Below, piece by piece: positions 25,707 to 34,896 of a stretch of 50,333 bases of DNA. This stretch comes from Mycobacterium syngnathidarum (GTDB taxonomy: Bacteria; Actinomycetota; Actinomycetes; Mycobacteriales; Mycobacteriaceae). Each line of letters begins with the position of its first letter. Position 1 is the stretch's first letter. The notes under the pieces are model-generated. The model saw only the letters and a list, made by a program, of their open reading frames with translations. It had not been told where the DNA came from and made no database searches. The stretch is taken from positions 1 through 50,333 of the forward strand of contig NZ_MLCL01000083.1 in assembly GCF_001942625.1 (NCBI RefSeq). The letters run 5' to 3'. Made by a program: the position numbers and the translations under genes.

Positions 25707-26489
25707 ATGACCGACGCTGAGTACGACCTCGCCACGGGCGAGTTCGATGTCGGACTCATTCGCGCTGGTGCTGCAGCCGCGGCCAGACGCCGCGAACTCG
25801 ACATCAGCCAACGCAGTCTCGCCGCCGACGGGATCATCAATGCCGGGGCACTCATCGCGTTCGAGAAGGGCCGCAGCTGGCCCCGCGAGCGCACCCGGCT
25901 CAAGCTCGAAGAGGTGTTGCGCTGGCCGCCTGGCACCATCGCCCGGCTGCGCCAGGGCGGGCCGGTACCGGATCCGGCGATGCCTGCACCGGCGGCCGTT
26001 GAACCCCCCACCGTCGTCACCGCGCAGCCGGCCTTGGCCACCACACCGCCTGCCAATGACGAGGTACCGCTGATCGCGCAGGCGGTCCTGACGGCGGTGA
26101 ACACGCTGGAGTCGACGATCGCCACGCTGCCGGCAGTCGGAGAACCCGAGTTCACGCCGCGGGTCACGTCCGTGCTCGCCGACCTGCGACAGCTCGAGGC
26201 GGTGGCCGCCCGCGCCGCGCGGCTCAGCATGGTGACGCCCGCCCTGATCAAGGCGCTCAGCGCGGTCCGGCGCCAAATCGATGAACTGACCACCCGCGCC
26301 GCCACCGCGCCGGGAGCCACCCTCGGGCAGCGCCTGTATGCCGCGCGTCGCGCGGCCAACCTGACGCTCAGTGAAACCGCAACGGCGGCAGGAGTTTCCG
26401 AGGACACCGTGGCCCGCGCCGAGGCCGAATACCCGGTAGACGCCCCCGCCGTGCACGCCTTGGAGACCCTGATCGGCGCGATGCGCTGA
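25707..26489 (+). CDS. HTH transcriptional regulator (Rv0023-like)
   Basis: A 260-residue protein with two helix-turn-helix-like domains. The N-terminal one (about 12-60) reads LIRAGAAAAARRRELDISQRSL with GALIAFEKGRSWPRERTRLKLEEVLRWPPGTI. The C-terminal XRE-like one reads LGQRLYAARRAANLTLSETATAAGVSEDTVARAEA. A Pro/Ala linker and a helical middle (TAVNTLESTIATL, DLRQLEAVAARAARLSM) separate them. Length and synteny with whiB5 match Rv0023. The ATG at 25707 is chosen over an earlier in-frame start at 25638 whose extension has no family resemblance. Autoregulation through the upstream repeats is likely but inferred. Confidence 0.82.
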   Translation: MTDAEYDLATGEFDVGLIRAGAAAAARRRELDISQRSLAADGIINAGALIAFEKGRSWPRERTRLKLEEVLRWPPGTIARLRQGGPVPDPAMPAPAAVEPPTVVTAQPALATTPPANDEVPLIAQAVLTAVNTLESTIATLPAVGEPEFTPRVTSVLADLRQLEAVAARAARLSMVTPALIKALSAVRRQIDELTTRAATAPGATLGQRLYAARRAANLTLSETATAAGVSEDTVARAEAEYPVDAPAVHALETLIGAMR

Positions 26490-26501
26490 TCAGTTGCCCG
26501 G

Positions 26502-28007
26502 CTAGTTGTCCCGGCGCTCGTCCTGGGTCGGGAAATGCTCGGCCAGCGCCGCGGCGATCTCCAGGAACTTGCGCCGGGTCGCGGTCGACATCTCGCGCGG
26601 ATCCACGACCCCGCCGGGCCGCAGATGCCCGTCGTAGGGCACCTCGATGACGCGCTGACCCTGACCCGAGAACTGTCCGGCCAAGACGGAGCGCATGCGT
26701 TTGTCGGCGTGGCCGTCGGAATCGTTGAGCACCACGACCGTCCGCTGCAACAGGCCCGTCATCTCGTGCGCGGCCAACCAGTCTAGCGTCTGACCGGCGG
26801 TGGCGGCGCCGTCGACCCACGGTGAGGAGACCACGATCAAGCCGTCGAGATCGCGCAGCACCTCCTGGGTGACGGGCGAGTCCATGGTGGAACTGCAGTC
26901 CACCACCGAGATCGAGAAGTGTTTGTCGAGCCGCGTGGTGGCCTCGCGGTAGATGGCCGCGTCGAGCACCCGGCGACGGGCCGGGGTGCCCTCGCCGGCC
27001 AGGACGAACAGGCCGGCAGCGTTGTTGCCGACGCGACTGCGCACATCGGCGAACGAGTCCAGGTGCTTGTCGTTGGCCAGTTCCCAGTACGAGCTCTGTG
27101 CGTGCGGATCGACGCGGCTGCCGAGCTTGCCGAAGGACGTATCGGCGTCGATGGCCACCACGCGATCGTCCTGACGCAGCTGGGCGAAGATCGAGCCGAC
27201 GCTGGCCGAGACCGTGGTCTTGCCGACGCCGCCCTTGCCCATCACCCCGACCTTGTAGTGGCCGCGTAGGACACCCTTGATCGTGCTCTCCAACTCGGCC
27301 TGACGAAGGTCCTCGGGCGAAGGGCCGGGGTTGATCAGGCCGAACGTGGCGCGGTACACGAACAGTCGCCAACCGCTGCCCGGTGGCTGACGCTTCGGCG
27401 GCAGCAGCTCATTGACCCGGATGCGGTCGGCATAGGAACCGGTGGGCAGTGGCGGTACACCCGGCGAGATATTTGGATCCGGCGCGAACCCGCCTTCGGC
27501 GGGCCAGGGTTGGCCGGGTGGCGGGCCGTAGGGCTGCGGCGGCGGGCCACCGGATCCCGGTGGTCGCTGAGACGGAAGCTGCCAGCCCGGGGGATGTTGC
27601 TCCCACGGATCGGGCCGGCGTTCCGGATGGCCCTGGGTGGGCGGTGGCTGGTGCGGCGGCATCGGGTGGGCATCGTGCGGAGGAGCCTGCGCCGGAGGCG
27701 GGGGTGGTGGCGGTGGTGGCGCCTGCTGTTGCGGTGGAGTCGGCGGTGCGGGGGGCGCCTCCCGGAACGTGCTGCGCGCACGCTCGGCGTCCGGGTCGGT
27801 CGGTACGACTTGGGTTGCTCCCGGGTCGTCGGGATCGCTCGTGTTCTCCGGTGGCTTCGACGGCACGAAATTGACCGGCGGGCGCCCGGGTATCGACGGC
27901 GGCGCCGGCGGCTTGCGACGCGTGGGCCGGGTGTCCGGCTCGAAATCGGATTCCTCCGGACCCGTCCAGCCGAGCTCTCTACGCAAGGTGTCGTCGGGGT
28001 CGGGCAC
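26502..28007 (-). CDS. ESX-associated MinD/ParA-like ATPase with Pro-rich N-terminus
   Basis: A 501-residue protein. The first ~210 residues are low-complexity and rich in Pro/Gln/Gly. The C-terminal domain is a SIMIBI-class ATPase with deviant Walker A GKGGVGKTT (257-265), VVAIDADTSFGKLG and SVVDCSSTMDSP. It belongs to the EspI/Rv3860/Rv3888c group that accompanies ESX loci. It diverges from the espE-like gene and is a paralogue of espI at 41560. The GTG at 28007 has GAGGAGA about 7 nt upstream. Family role is uncertain: regulation of ESX assembly or secretion in response to ATP level has been proposed for EspI. Confidence 0.85.
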   Translation of the reverse strand: MPDPDDTLRRELGWTGPEESDFEPDTRPTRRKPPAPPSIPGRPPVNFVPSKPPENTSDPDDPGATQVVPTDPDAERARSTFREAPPAPPTPPQQQAPPPPPPPPPAQAPPHDAHPMPPHQPPPTQGHPERRPDPWEQHPPGWQLPSQRPPGSGGPPPQPYGPPPGQPWPAEGGFAPDPNISPGVPPLPTGSYADRIRVNELLPPKRQPPGSGWRLFVYRATFGLINPGPSPEDLRQAELESTIKGVLRGHYKVGVMGKGGVGKTTVSASVGSIFAQLRQDDRVVAIDADTSFGKLGSRVDPHAQSSYWELANDKHLDSFADVRSRVGNNAAGLFVLAGEGTPARRRVLDAAIYREATTRLDKHFSISVVDCSSTMDSPVTQEVLRDLDGLIVVSSPWVDGAATAGQTLDWLAAHEMTGLLQRTVVVLNDSDGHADKRMRSVLAGQFSGQGQRVIEVPYDGHLRPGGVVDPREMSTATRRKFLEIAAALAEHFPTQDERRDN

Positions 28008-28399
28008 GCCTGAATCTCCTCACCGAACTCACACACGGGAACTTTGAACGTGCTCAAGTATCGACTACAACGCGTCCGGCTTGCATGATCCGTCCACAAT
28101 CGGCCCGAAATTACGGTGCAGCAAATTTGTGTGGCAAACCTCCGCCCGCTCCGATCCCGCAGCCGAGGGTGCCCGCGCAGGTGTCGCCCGGGCCCCTGCA
28201 CCTGCCCCATGGCGCGCGCCACGCAGTATTGCTTGCCGCCTGCCCTCAGCGGTCGGCGAAACGATCGCTCAACTGCGATAAATCGAGGTCGAAGGATGTC
28301 CCGGGAGGCTCGGTCCAGGTGGTCGGAAGGGTCGAAATTGGTGCGCTGACCGGGTCAGATGCGCTGGTAATCTCTGTTCCGGCGAAGGGGATACGGGGC
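28008..28399. promoter_or_regulatory. Divergent intergenic region before espE
   Basis: There are 392 bp between the minus-strand ATPase and the espE-like gene. An open frame continues leftward from espE to about 28085, but its product is compositionally unlike the EspE protein and has no convincing ribosome site. I see no clear sigma-A promoter or strong inverted repeat. ESX-1 regulators (EspR, PhoP, WhiB6) would be expected to act here, but no site can be asserted by eye. Confidence 0.4.
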
Positions 28400-29959
28400 A
28401 TGGGACTGCTGGGCGATATTGCCGATTTCGGCAAAGGCGTGATCGAGAACAACGTGAAGTGGACCGAGCGCGCCGCCGAGGTCGGAGAGTTCATCGTCCG
28501 CAACACCGTGGGCGCCGAACTCGAGCAGGCCGGCAGGTTCGGCGGCCAGATCGTCGACCTCAGCCAGAAGGCCGCCAGTTTCTTCGCATCCCAGATCGGC
28601 CAGCGGCTGATCAGGGCCGCCCGTTCGCCCGTCCTGGCCGCCGGTCAGCAGACCATCGAGTCGATGAAGCACAGCACCGGAGTCGGCGAACCGGAGACCG
28701 GGCAGCGCTTCGGCGACGGGGCGGACAAGCTGGACGCGGCCGGGCAGGTGCTGGCGGCGGCGTTCCCCGACGACAGCTGGAACAGCGGAGGTGCCAGCGC
28801 CTACGCCGGCCGCAACACCGAGCAGGTCGGGCGCGTTCAGACCATGCTCGGGCTGGACAACACGGTGGCCGGAGTGCTTTCCGCCGAAGCCGATCAGATC
28901 GCGGCCACCCGCGACAGCCTCGACGGGCACTCCGACTGGTTGGGCGCGATGAGCCTGCTCACCACCACCACGGGCATCATTCCGGGTTTCGGGACGGCCG
29001 CTCAGATGTCAGCCGAGGTCGCGATGGTCGCCAAGGCGGTCAGCGATTCCAGCCGCGATCTCAAGACCTTGGGCGGCCAGATCGATCAGAACGCGGCCGT
29101 ATTACGCACCGCGGCAGCGCAATACGAGACCCTTGCCGGTGGCGCCGCCCCTGTCGGCGCGGAGTTCGCGCCCCCGGTCGGTGACCCGCAGGCCCCCACC
29201 CGAGCGACAGACACAGAGGCAGATCCAGAGTCCGTGGCGCCCGCCTCCACGGGTGGCGGCGGCTCCCCTTCCGGTGGAGGTGGGCCGTCGGGCGGCAGTG
29301 CTGGTGCACCCGCCGGCTCGTCGGGGCCGGTTTCGGCTCCCGCGACGCCGTCGACCACGCCGGCGGCCGCGGCGCCTCCCTCCTCACCTGCGGCCTCCGA
29401 AGCAGCTGGTGCGCTCGGCGGGCTTCTGGGGTCATTGGTGAGCCCACTCGGCGGAATCCTGGGCGGCGTACTGCAGGCCGCCGGCCAGGCGGCGACCCAG
29501 GCGGCACAGATGGGCAGTCAGGCGGCCGGGCAGCTGGGGAGCCCCGCGGCCGGTGCGGCCCAGCTCGACAAAGCGTCGGACATCGCCGACGCCGCAACCG
29601 ACGGCCACGACCGGGAGGACCGCGACGGCCGCGACAAAGACGACAAAGACGACCAAGACGAGAGGGACGACAAGACGGAAGGCGAAGGCACGGACGGCGA
29701 GCCCGAACAGGGTCGGCCCGACGGCTCGGCCGGGGCGGATTCGGCGGGTGGACCGGCTGATCCGCTGGGCGCGGGTGCCGATGAGGAGACCGCCAAGACA
29801 CTTCCGCCCGACCTCGAAGCGGTGGCCGCCGGCCGTGGCCTCGCGGGCCAGGCTCCGGTGCATGTCGGGGCGGATTTCGAGCAGGGCCAGCTGCATATGG
29901 CAGCGGCGGCTACATTAGATCGCGGTGTACCCGGATCTGCGGCCGTGATCGACAGGTAA
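28400..29959 (+). CDS. espE: ESX-1 secretion-associated protein, EspE-like
   Basis: A 519-residue substrate-like protein. The N-terminal half is helical, with a WXG-like turn in DDSWNSGGASAYAGRN, then SAEADQIAATRDSLDGHSDWLG and a hydrophobic segment LLTTTTGIIPGFG. A Gly/Ser/Ala/Pro-rich linker (about 255-345) and Gly/Gln/Ala-rich helices (LLGSLVSPLGGILGG) follow. The tail is highly charged, Asp/Lys-rich (DDKDDQDERDD), and ends in a short conserved-looking segment. Position just before espF and espG1 supports EspE (Rv3864). EspE localises to the pole or surface in other mycobacteria. The ATG at 28400 is the best start, but its ribosome site is weak. Confidence 0.72.
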   Translation: MGLLGDIADFGKGVIENNVKWTERAAEVGEFIVRNTVGAELEQAGRFGGQIVDLSQKAASFFASQIGQRLIRAARSPVLAAGQQTIESMKHSTGVGEPETGQRFGDGADKLDAAGQVLAAAFPDDSWNSGGASAYAGRNTEQVGRVQTMLGLDNTVAGVLSAEADQIAATRDSLDGHSDWLGAMSLLTTTTGIIPGFGTAAQMSAEVAMVAKAVSDSSRDLKTLGGQIDQNAAVLRTAAAQYETLAGGAAPVGAEFAPPVGDPQAPTRATDTEADPESVAPASTGGGGSPSGGGGPSGGSAGAPAGSSGPVSAPATPSTTPAAAAPPSSPAASEAAGALGGLLGSLVSPLGGILGGVLQAAGQAATQAAQMGSQAAGQLGSPAAGAAQLDKASDIADAATDGHDREDRDGRDKDDKDDQDERDDKTEGEGTDGEPEQGRPDGSAGADSAGGPADPLGAGADEETAKTLPPDLEAVAAGRGLAGQAPVHVGADFEQGQLHMAAAATLDRGVPGSAAVIDR

Positions 29960-29991
29960 GAATCCGGGGACAGGGATCGAGGGGAATTTTC

Positions 29992-30303
29992 ATGGCGGGT
30001 GATTTGCGGGTTGCCACCGCTCATTTGCACGAGCTATCGGCCAAGCAAGGCCAGGCGGCGACCAGCTTGGCCGCGGCCACCGGAGTTGTCGACGGGGTCG
30101 ACGCTTCGGTGCGCGTCACACACGGGCCGATTTCGTCGTCGACGGCGGCGGCCGTGGCGGCCGCGCTGCACGCGCGTCGGGCTGCGGGTACCGGTATGGC
30201 CAGGGTGTCGCTGGACCTCGGGGAGAAGCTCACTCGCGCAGCGGGGGGCTACGACCACACGGATTCGACGACGGCCGGCGCCCTCCGCGGAACCGTTCGG
30301 TAG
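29992..30303 (+). CDS. espF: ESX-1 secretion-associated protein EspF
   Basis: A 103-residue protein, exactly the length of M. tuberculosis EspF. It is a small helical-hairpin protein of the DUF2580/ESX-target type: LRVATAHLHELSAKQGQAATSL, a turn at VRVTHGPISS, then a second helix ending GEKLTRAAGGYDHTDSTTAGAL. The 'Y..TD' near the end resembles the YxxxD secretion signal. It lies 32 bp after espE and 10 bp before espG1, in one operon. It is expected to be co-secreted with EspE or other ESX-1 substrates. Confidence 0.85.
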   Translation: MAGDLRVATAHLHELSAKQGQAATSLAAATGVVDGVDASVRVTHGPISSSTAAAVAAALHARRAAGTGMARVSLDLGEKLTRAAGGYDHTDSTTAGALRGTVR

Positions 30304-30313
30304 GGGAGCACTG

Positions 30314-31162
30314 ATGACCAATTCCTTCAGCGCTGACGCCAACACCGCGGCGATCGACGATGTCGTCGGGGCCGAACTGACCATCGACGGAATCCTCGTC
30401 GTAGCCGACAAGCTGGGCCTGACCGATTTCCCGCCATCGATGGGAATCCGGTTGAACATCCCGCAACCCGACCTGCGCAAGGTCGTGTGGGAGCAGGTTG
30501 AGCGCGATCTCACGGCTCAGGGGGTGCTGGACGTCTTCGGCAACCCTCACCCGGAGGTGGCTGCAATGCTCGACACCTTGAGCCGGCCCGAACGCACGTT
30601 GGAGGGGCGCTGGTGGCGTCGCGACGCGGGCGGGAAGATGCTCCGGTTCGTGGTGTGCCGCAAGGGTGGTCGGCACGTGGTCGCCGCCCGCGACAACGAC
30701 ATGCTGGTGCTGCAGCGGGTGGCCGCGCAGGTGGGTCTGGCGGGCATGGTGACAACCGTGCTCGGTGAAGGCATGCCGGCCAGCGTCGAGCCGTTGACCG
30801 GCGTCGCCGAGACCCTGGCCAACTGCCGGACAGCCGACGAGCTCACCGGTTACGGCATTCCGCCGACCTCGGCACGGGTATACGCCAACATCATCTCCGA
30901 GCCGGAGAGCTGGGTGGAGCTCGTGGTGTCCGAGCGGAACCCGGGCGGCACCACCTCTCAGGTCGACGTGGCAGCGGGAGTGCTCGATTCCAAGCAGGGA
31001 CGCATCGTGTCCATCCCGCGCCGGGTGAACGGGGAGCTCTACGGCAGCTTCCTGACCGGCACCAGGGACAATCTGCAGCGGGCCCTTGACGCGCTGGTCG
31101 AGTTCCTGCCCTCGGGCTCGTGGTTCGACAAGTCCGAGCCGGACAGCTCCTACCTGCACTGA
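30314..31162 (+). CDS. espG1: ESX-1 specific chaperone EspG1
   Basis: A 282-residue EspG-family protein (283 in M. tuberculosis). It opens VVGAELTIDGILVVADKLGL, followed by the beta-sheet region TLEGRWWRRDAGGKMLRFVVCRKGGRHVVAARDND. The C-terminal helices end ALDALVEFLPSGSWFDKSE. EspG binds the tip of the PPE partner in PE-PPE dimers and keeps them soluble for delivery to the channel; here its likely clients are PE35/PPE68. The ATG at 30314 follows AGGGGAG at an ideal distance. A longer open frame begins at 29999 inside espF in another frame and is not real. Confidence 0.93.
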   Translation: MTNSFSADANTAAIDDVVGAELTIDGILVVADKLGLTDFPPSMGIRLNIPQPDLRKVVWEQVERDLTAQGVLDVFGNPHPEVAAMLDTLSRPERTLEGRWWRRDAGGKMLRFVVCRKGGRHVVAARDNDMLVLQRVAAQVGLAGMVTTVLGEGMPASVEPLTGVAETLANCRTADELTGYGIPPTSARVYANIISEPESWVELVVSERNPGGTTSQVDVAAGVLDSKQGRIVSIPRRVNGELYGSFLTGTRDNLQRALDALVEFLPSGSWFDKSEPDSSYLH

Positions 31163-31176
31163 AAGAGGCCGCCACG

Positions 31177-31734
31177 GTGGGTGACTTTCCGCCACATCAT
31201 CCGGACGACGATGACGATTATCAGGATCTCTCGGCGCTGGACTTCGCGTCCTCGGACGACAACTCGGACGCAGCGGCTCTGGATGCGCTCGGAACGTACG
31301 ACGACGACGGTGTCGTATTCGGCGACCCCGCGTCGGACGACACAGACAGCGGCGACGGTGGGGACTCGGAGGAATCTGTCGACGAGGACGAGAACCTTGC
31401 GGTGCCGCTGTTCACCGTCACCAACCCGCCAGAAACCGTCACGGTGACGGCTTTCATGGACGGTCGGGTCCAGCAGATCGAGCTGGCACCCAAAGTCACC
31501 AACCTGACCGAACGGGATCTCGCCGAGGAGATTCTCGTGATCGCGGGCCTGGCTGCTCAACAGGCCAAATCCGCGCAGTACTCGTTCATGCTCGCAGGCA
31601 TGCGTGAGCATGGGCACGACGACGCGGCGACCCGCGACTTTCTGACCCGCGACCTGGATCTGCTCACCCCAGAGCAAGCCGATGATGCTCGGGCCCAGGT
31701 CTTTTCGACTCGCTATGGAGGCGATCATGGTTGA
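31177..31734 (+). CDS. espH: ESX-1 secretion-associated protein EspH
   Basis: A 185-residue protein (183 in M. tuberculosis). The N-terminal half is strongly acidic and presumably disordered (VGDFPPHHPDDDDDYQDLSA). The C-terminal domain reads PPETVTVTAFMDGRVQQIEL, APKVTNLTERDLAEEILVIA, then TRDFLTRDLDLLTPEQADDA. EspH is cytosolic and needed for EspE/EspF export in related species. The start is a GTG at 31177. The last 8 bp overlap eccA1. A second gene with the same domain lies at 44661. Confidence 0.9.
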   Translation: MGDFPPHHPDDDDDYQDLSALDFASSDDNSDAAALDALGTYDDDGVVFGDPASDDTDSGDGGDSEESVDEDENLAVPLFTVTNPPETVTVTAFMDGRVQQIELAPKVTNLTERDLAEEILVIAGLAAQQAKSAQYSFMLAGMREHGHDDAATRDFLTRDLDLLTPEQADDARAQVFSTRYGGDHG

Positions 31735-33451
31735 CCACCTCGCTGGGATGTTCGGCTCGGCAGTCGGGATGCTGAGCAGTTCCCCGGCCCGTGCGCTCGA
31801 GATATTCACCGAGATCACCAATTACGACGAATCCGCGTGTGATGGGTGGGTCGGCCGGATCCGCTGCGGCGACAACGATCGCGTGACGCTGTTCCGGGCC
31901 TGGTATTCGCGCTCGAACTTCGGCCAGCTGGCCGGTTCGGCCGAGATCTCGATGAACAGTGTCGGTGCGAGGATCCCCATCGGTGGCATCTACGGCAAGG
32001 ACATCTCCTACCCGATCAACTCACCGCTGTCGATCACCATGGGCTTCGCCGTGCAGGAGGCCGCAGAGGGCAACTATGCCGATGCGATGGAGGCGTTGGA
32101 AGACGCCCCGTCCGCCGGTTCCGATCATCTGGTGGCCTGGGTCAAGGCCGTGATCTACGGTGCGGCGCAACGCTGGACGGATGTCATCGACCAGGTGCGC
32201 GGCGCCGATCACTGGCCGGACAAGTTCCTTGCCGCCGCGGCCGGGGTGGCACACGGGGTGGCGGCGGCCAACCTGGGGCTGTTCACAGAGGCTGACCGTA
32301 GGCTCACCGAGGCCAATGACACACCGGCCGGCCAGGCGTGTGCACCGGCCATCGCGTGGTATCTGGCGATGGCCCGGCGCTACCAGGGCAACGAGGAGTC
32401 GGCCCAGGTGCTGCTGGAGTGGCTGCAGGCGAACTTCCCGGAGCCCAAAGTCACTGCCGCACTGCGTGATCCAGCTTACCGGCTGGAGACCATCACCCCC
32501 GAGAAGATCGCCGCCCGCACCGACCCCTGGGATCCTTCCAGCGTGGTGGCCGACACCTCCGGGCGGGACAGGCTGTTGGCCGAGGCGCAGGCGGAGCTGG
32601 ACAAGCAGATCGGGCTGGGCCGGGTCAAGGAACAGATCGAGGCCTACCGGGCGGCCACCCAGATGGCCAGGATCCGTGCTGCGCGCGGTATGAAGGTGGC
32701 CCAGACCTCCAAGCACATGATCTTCGCCGGCCCGCCGGGTACCGGTAAGACGACGATCGCGCGGGTGGTGGCCAACATCCTGGCGGGTCTCGGGGTCATC
32801 GCCGAGCCGAAGCTGATCGAGACGTCGCGTAAGGATTTCGTCGCCGAGTACGAGGGTCAGTCGGCGGTGAAGACGGCCAAGACGATCGACCGGGCGCTGG
32901 GCGGTGTGCTGTTCATCGACGAGGCTTACACCTTGGTGCAGGAGCGCGACGGTCGCGCCGACCCGTTCGGCACCGAAGCACTGGATACCCTGCTGGCCCG
33001 GATGGAGAACGACCGCGACCGGTTGGTGGTCATCATCGCCGGGTACAGCAACGACATCGATCGCCTGCTGGAGACCAACGACGGCCTGCGGTCGCGGTTC
33101 GCCACCCGCATCGAGTTCGATTCGTACTCGCCCGATGACATCGTCGAGATCACGAAAGTCATTGCCAAGGCCAATGATTCACAGCTGGATGACGAGGCGG
33201 CCAAGCGGGTCCACGAGGCGGCGAGCCTGCTGAGCCAGCGCACACTCAACGGCAAGCCGGCGCTGGACATCGCCGGCAACGGGCGCTACGCCCGGCAGCT
33301 GGTGGAGGCCGGTGAGCAGAACCGTGACATGCGGTTGGCCCGGTCGCTGGACTTCGAGAACCTGGGCGTCGAACAGCTCAGTGAGGTCAACGGAGAAGAC
33401 ATGGCAGCGGCGATCGCGGGAGTTCATGCCCGCCTGAACATCGGCGGATAG
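31727..33451 (+). CDS. eccA1: ESX-1 AAA+ ATPase EccA1
   Basis: A 574-residue protein. The N-terminal TPR-like half contains [20 protein letters not shown] and [20 protein letters not shown]. The C-terminal CbbX-type AAA+ domain has Walker A GPPGTGKT (335-342), Walker B VLFIDEAY (Asp398, Glu399) and sensor/arginine-finger stretches [14 protein letters not shown]. It is a cytosolic ATPase thought to drive substrate-chaperone disassembly. The ATG at 31727 has GGAGG upstream and gives the family length; an earlier in-frame ATG at 31682 lies inside espH. It overlaps espH by 8 bp and is 2 bp from eccB1. Confidence 0.96.
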   Translation: MVDHLAGMFGSAVGMLSSSPARALEIFTEITNYDESACDGWVGRIRCGDNDRVTLFRAWYSRSNFGQLAGSAEISMNSVGARIPIGGIYGKDISYPINSPLSITMGFAVQEAAEGNYADAMEALEDAPSAGSDHLVAWVKAVIYGAAQRWTDVIDQVRGADHWPDKFLAAAAGVAHGVAAANLGLFTEADRRLTEANDTPAGQACAPAIAWYLAMARRYQGNEESAQVLLEWLQANFPEPKVTAALRDPAYRLETITPEKIAARTDPWDPSSVVADTSGRDRLLAEAQAELDKQIGLGRVKEQIEAYRAATQMARIRAARGMKVAQTSKHMIFAGPPGTGKTTIARVVANILAGLGVIAEPKLIETSRKDFVAEYEGQSAVKTAKTIDRALGGVLFIDEAYTLVQERDGRADPFGTEALDTLLARMENDRDRLVVIIAGYSNDIDRLLETNDGLRSRFATRIEFDSYSPDDIVEITKVIAKANDSQLDDEAAKRVHEAASLLSQRTLNGKPALDIAGNGRYARQLVEAGEQNRDMRLARSLDFENLGVEQLSEVNGEDMAAAIAGVHARLNIGG

Positions 33452-33453
33452 CG

Positions 33454-34896
33454 ATGGCAGGTTTCCGGCTCACCACCAAGGTCCAGGTCAGCGGCTGGCG
33501 TTTTCTGCTGCGACGCGTCGAGCACGCCATCGTGCGCCGGGACACCCGGATGTTCGACGATCCACTGCAGTTCTACAGCCGCGCGGTGTTCGCCGGCATC
33601 GTGGTCTCGATACTGATCTGCCTGGGCGCGGGCCTGATGGCGTATTTCAAGCCGCTGGGCAAGCGCGGCACCGACCAACTCGTGGTGGATCGCACCACCA
33701 ACCAGCTCTACGTGATGCTGTCCGGCAGCAATGTGCTGCGGCCGGTGTACAACCTGACGTCGGCTCGGTTGGCCCTCGGCAATTCGGGCACCCCGTCGGC
33801 GGTGAAGTCCGAGGAGCTCAATCGGATGCCCAAGGGGCAGCCGATCGGTATTCCGGGTGCGCCGTATGCCACGCCGACGGGCGTGCCCGCGTCGCGCTGG
33901 ACGCTGTGTGACACCGTCGCCAAGCCGGACAGCTCGGCGCCCAAGGTGGAGTCTTCGATCCTGATCCGTTCGCTGACAACGGATTCCGCCGTCGGCCCAA
34001 TGGGTCCGAACCAGGGCATGCTGGTGTCCTTCGAGGGGGACAACTGGCTGGTTACCGCCGACGGCCGGCACAGCATCGACCTGTCCGACCGGGCGGTGAG
34101 CTCCGCGGTGGGCATCCCGGTCACCGCCAGGGCCACCCCGGTGTCCGAAGGCCTGTTCAACGCACTGTCGAACATGGGACCGTGGCAGCTGCCGATGATC
34201 CCGGCCGCCGGTGCGCCGAATACCGTTGGGCTGCCGGAGAATCTGGTGATCGGGTCGGTGTTCCAGACGGCCACCGAATCCGAACCGCAGCATTACGTGG
34301 TGCTGCCGGACGGGGTGGCCCGCGTCAACCCGACCACGGCTGCGGCCTTGCGCGCCACCAACTCTTACGGGTTGTTGCAGCCGCCGTCGGTCGAGGCCAG
34401 CGTGGTCGCCAAGATCACCGAGCGGGTGTACGGCTCGCCGCTGCCGGACAAGCCGCTCGAGGTGTTGCTGCGTCAGGACTCGCCGGTGCTGTGTTGGGCC
34501 TGGCAGCGGGAACCGGGCGATCAGGCACCGAAGACCAGCGTCATCGCGGGCCGTCGCCTGCCGCTCCCGTCGTCTGCGGTCGGCACCGGCATCGACCAGA
34601 TCGGCGGTGACGCAACGGTGTACATCGAAGGCGGCCAGTTCGTCCGCCTGCAGTCACCGGATCCCCGGGTGGGCGAGAGCCTGTATTACATCGACCCGCA
34701 GGGAGTGCGGTACGGCGTGGCCAATGACGACGCCGCGAAAAATCTGGGCTTGTCGGGTGCGGTGAATGCACCGTGGCAGGTCGTGGGGCTGCTGGTGGAG
34801 GGCCCGGTGTTGTCGAAGGATGCAGCGCTGCTCGAGCACGACACGCTGCCCGCCGACCCGAATCCGCGCAAAGTCGAAAGCAAGCAAGGCTCATGA
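33454..34896 (+). CDS. eccB1: ESX-1 core membrane protein EccB1
   Basis: A 480-residue protein, matching the family length. It has the conserved cytosolic start [22 protein letters not shown], one membrane helix (about 44-65) and a large periplasmic domain of repeated beta units. That domain contains [44 protein letters not shown] and [10 protein letters not shown]. EccB forms the periplasmic part of the T7SS channel. Two Cys (in TLCDTV and VLCWAW) probably form the disulfide of the family. Its stop overlaps eccCa1 (ATGA). Confidence 0.96.
   Translation: MAGFRLTTKVQVSGWRFLLRRVEHAIVRRDTRMFDDPLQFYSRAVFAGIVVSILICLGAGLMAYFKPLGKRGTDQLVVDRTTNQLYVMLSGSNVLRPVYNLTSARLALGNSGTPSAVKSEELNRMPKGQPIGIPGAPYATPTGVPASRWTLCDTVAKPDSSAPKVESSILIRSLTTDSAVGPMGPNQGMLVSFEGDNWLVTADGRHSIDLSDRAVSSAVGIPVTARATPVSEGLFNALSNMGPWQLPMIPAAGAPNTVGLPENLVIGSVFQTATESEPQHYVVLPDGVARVNPTTAAALRATNSYGLLQPPSVEASVVAKITERVYGSPLPDKPLEVLLRQDSPVLCWAWQREPGDQAPKTSVIAGRRLPLPSSAVGTGIDQIGGDATVYIEGGQFVRLQSPDPRVGESLYYIDPQGVRYGVANDDAAKNLGLSGAVNAPWQVVGLLVEGPVLSKDAALLEHDTLPADPNPRKVESKQGS

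Noticed and set aside
27600..27760. G/C-rich low-complexity tract as a regulatory repeat
   Set aside because: It encodes the Pro/Gln-rich linker of the MinD-like ATPase, so coding composition explains it.
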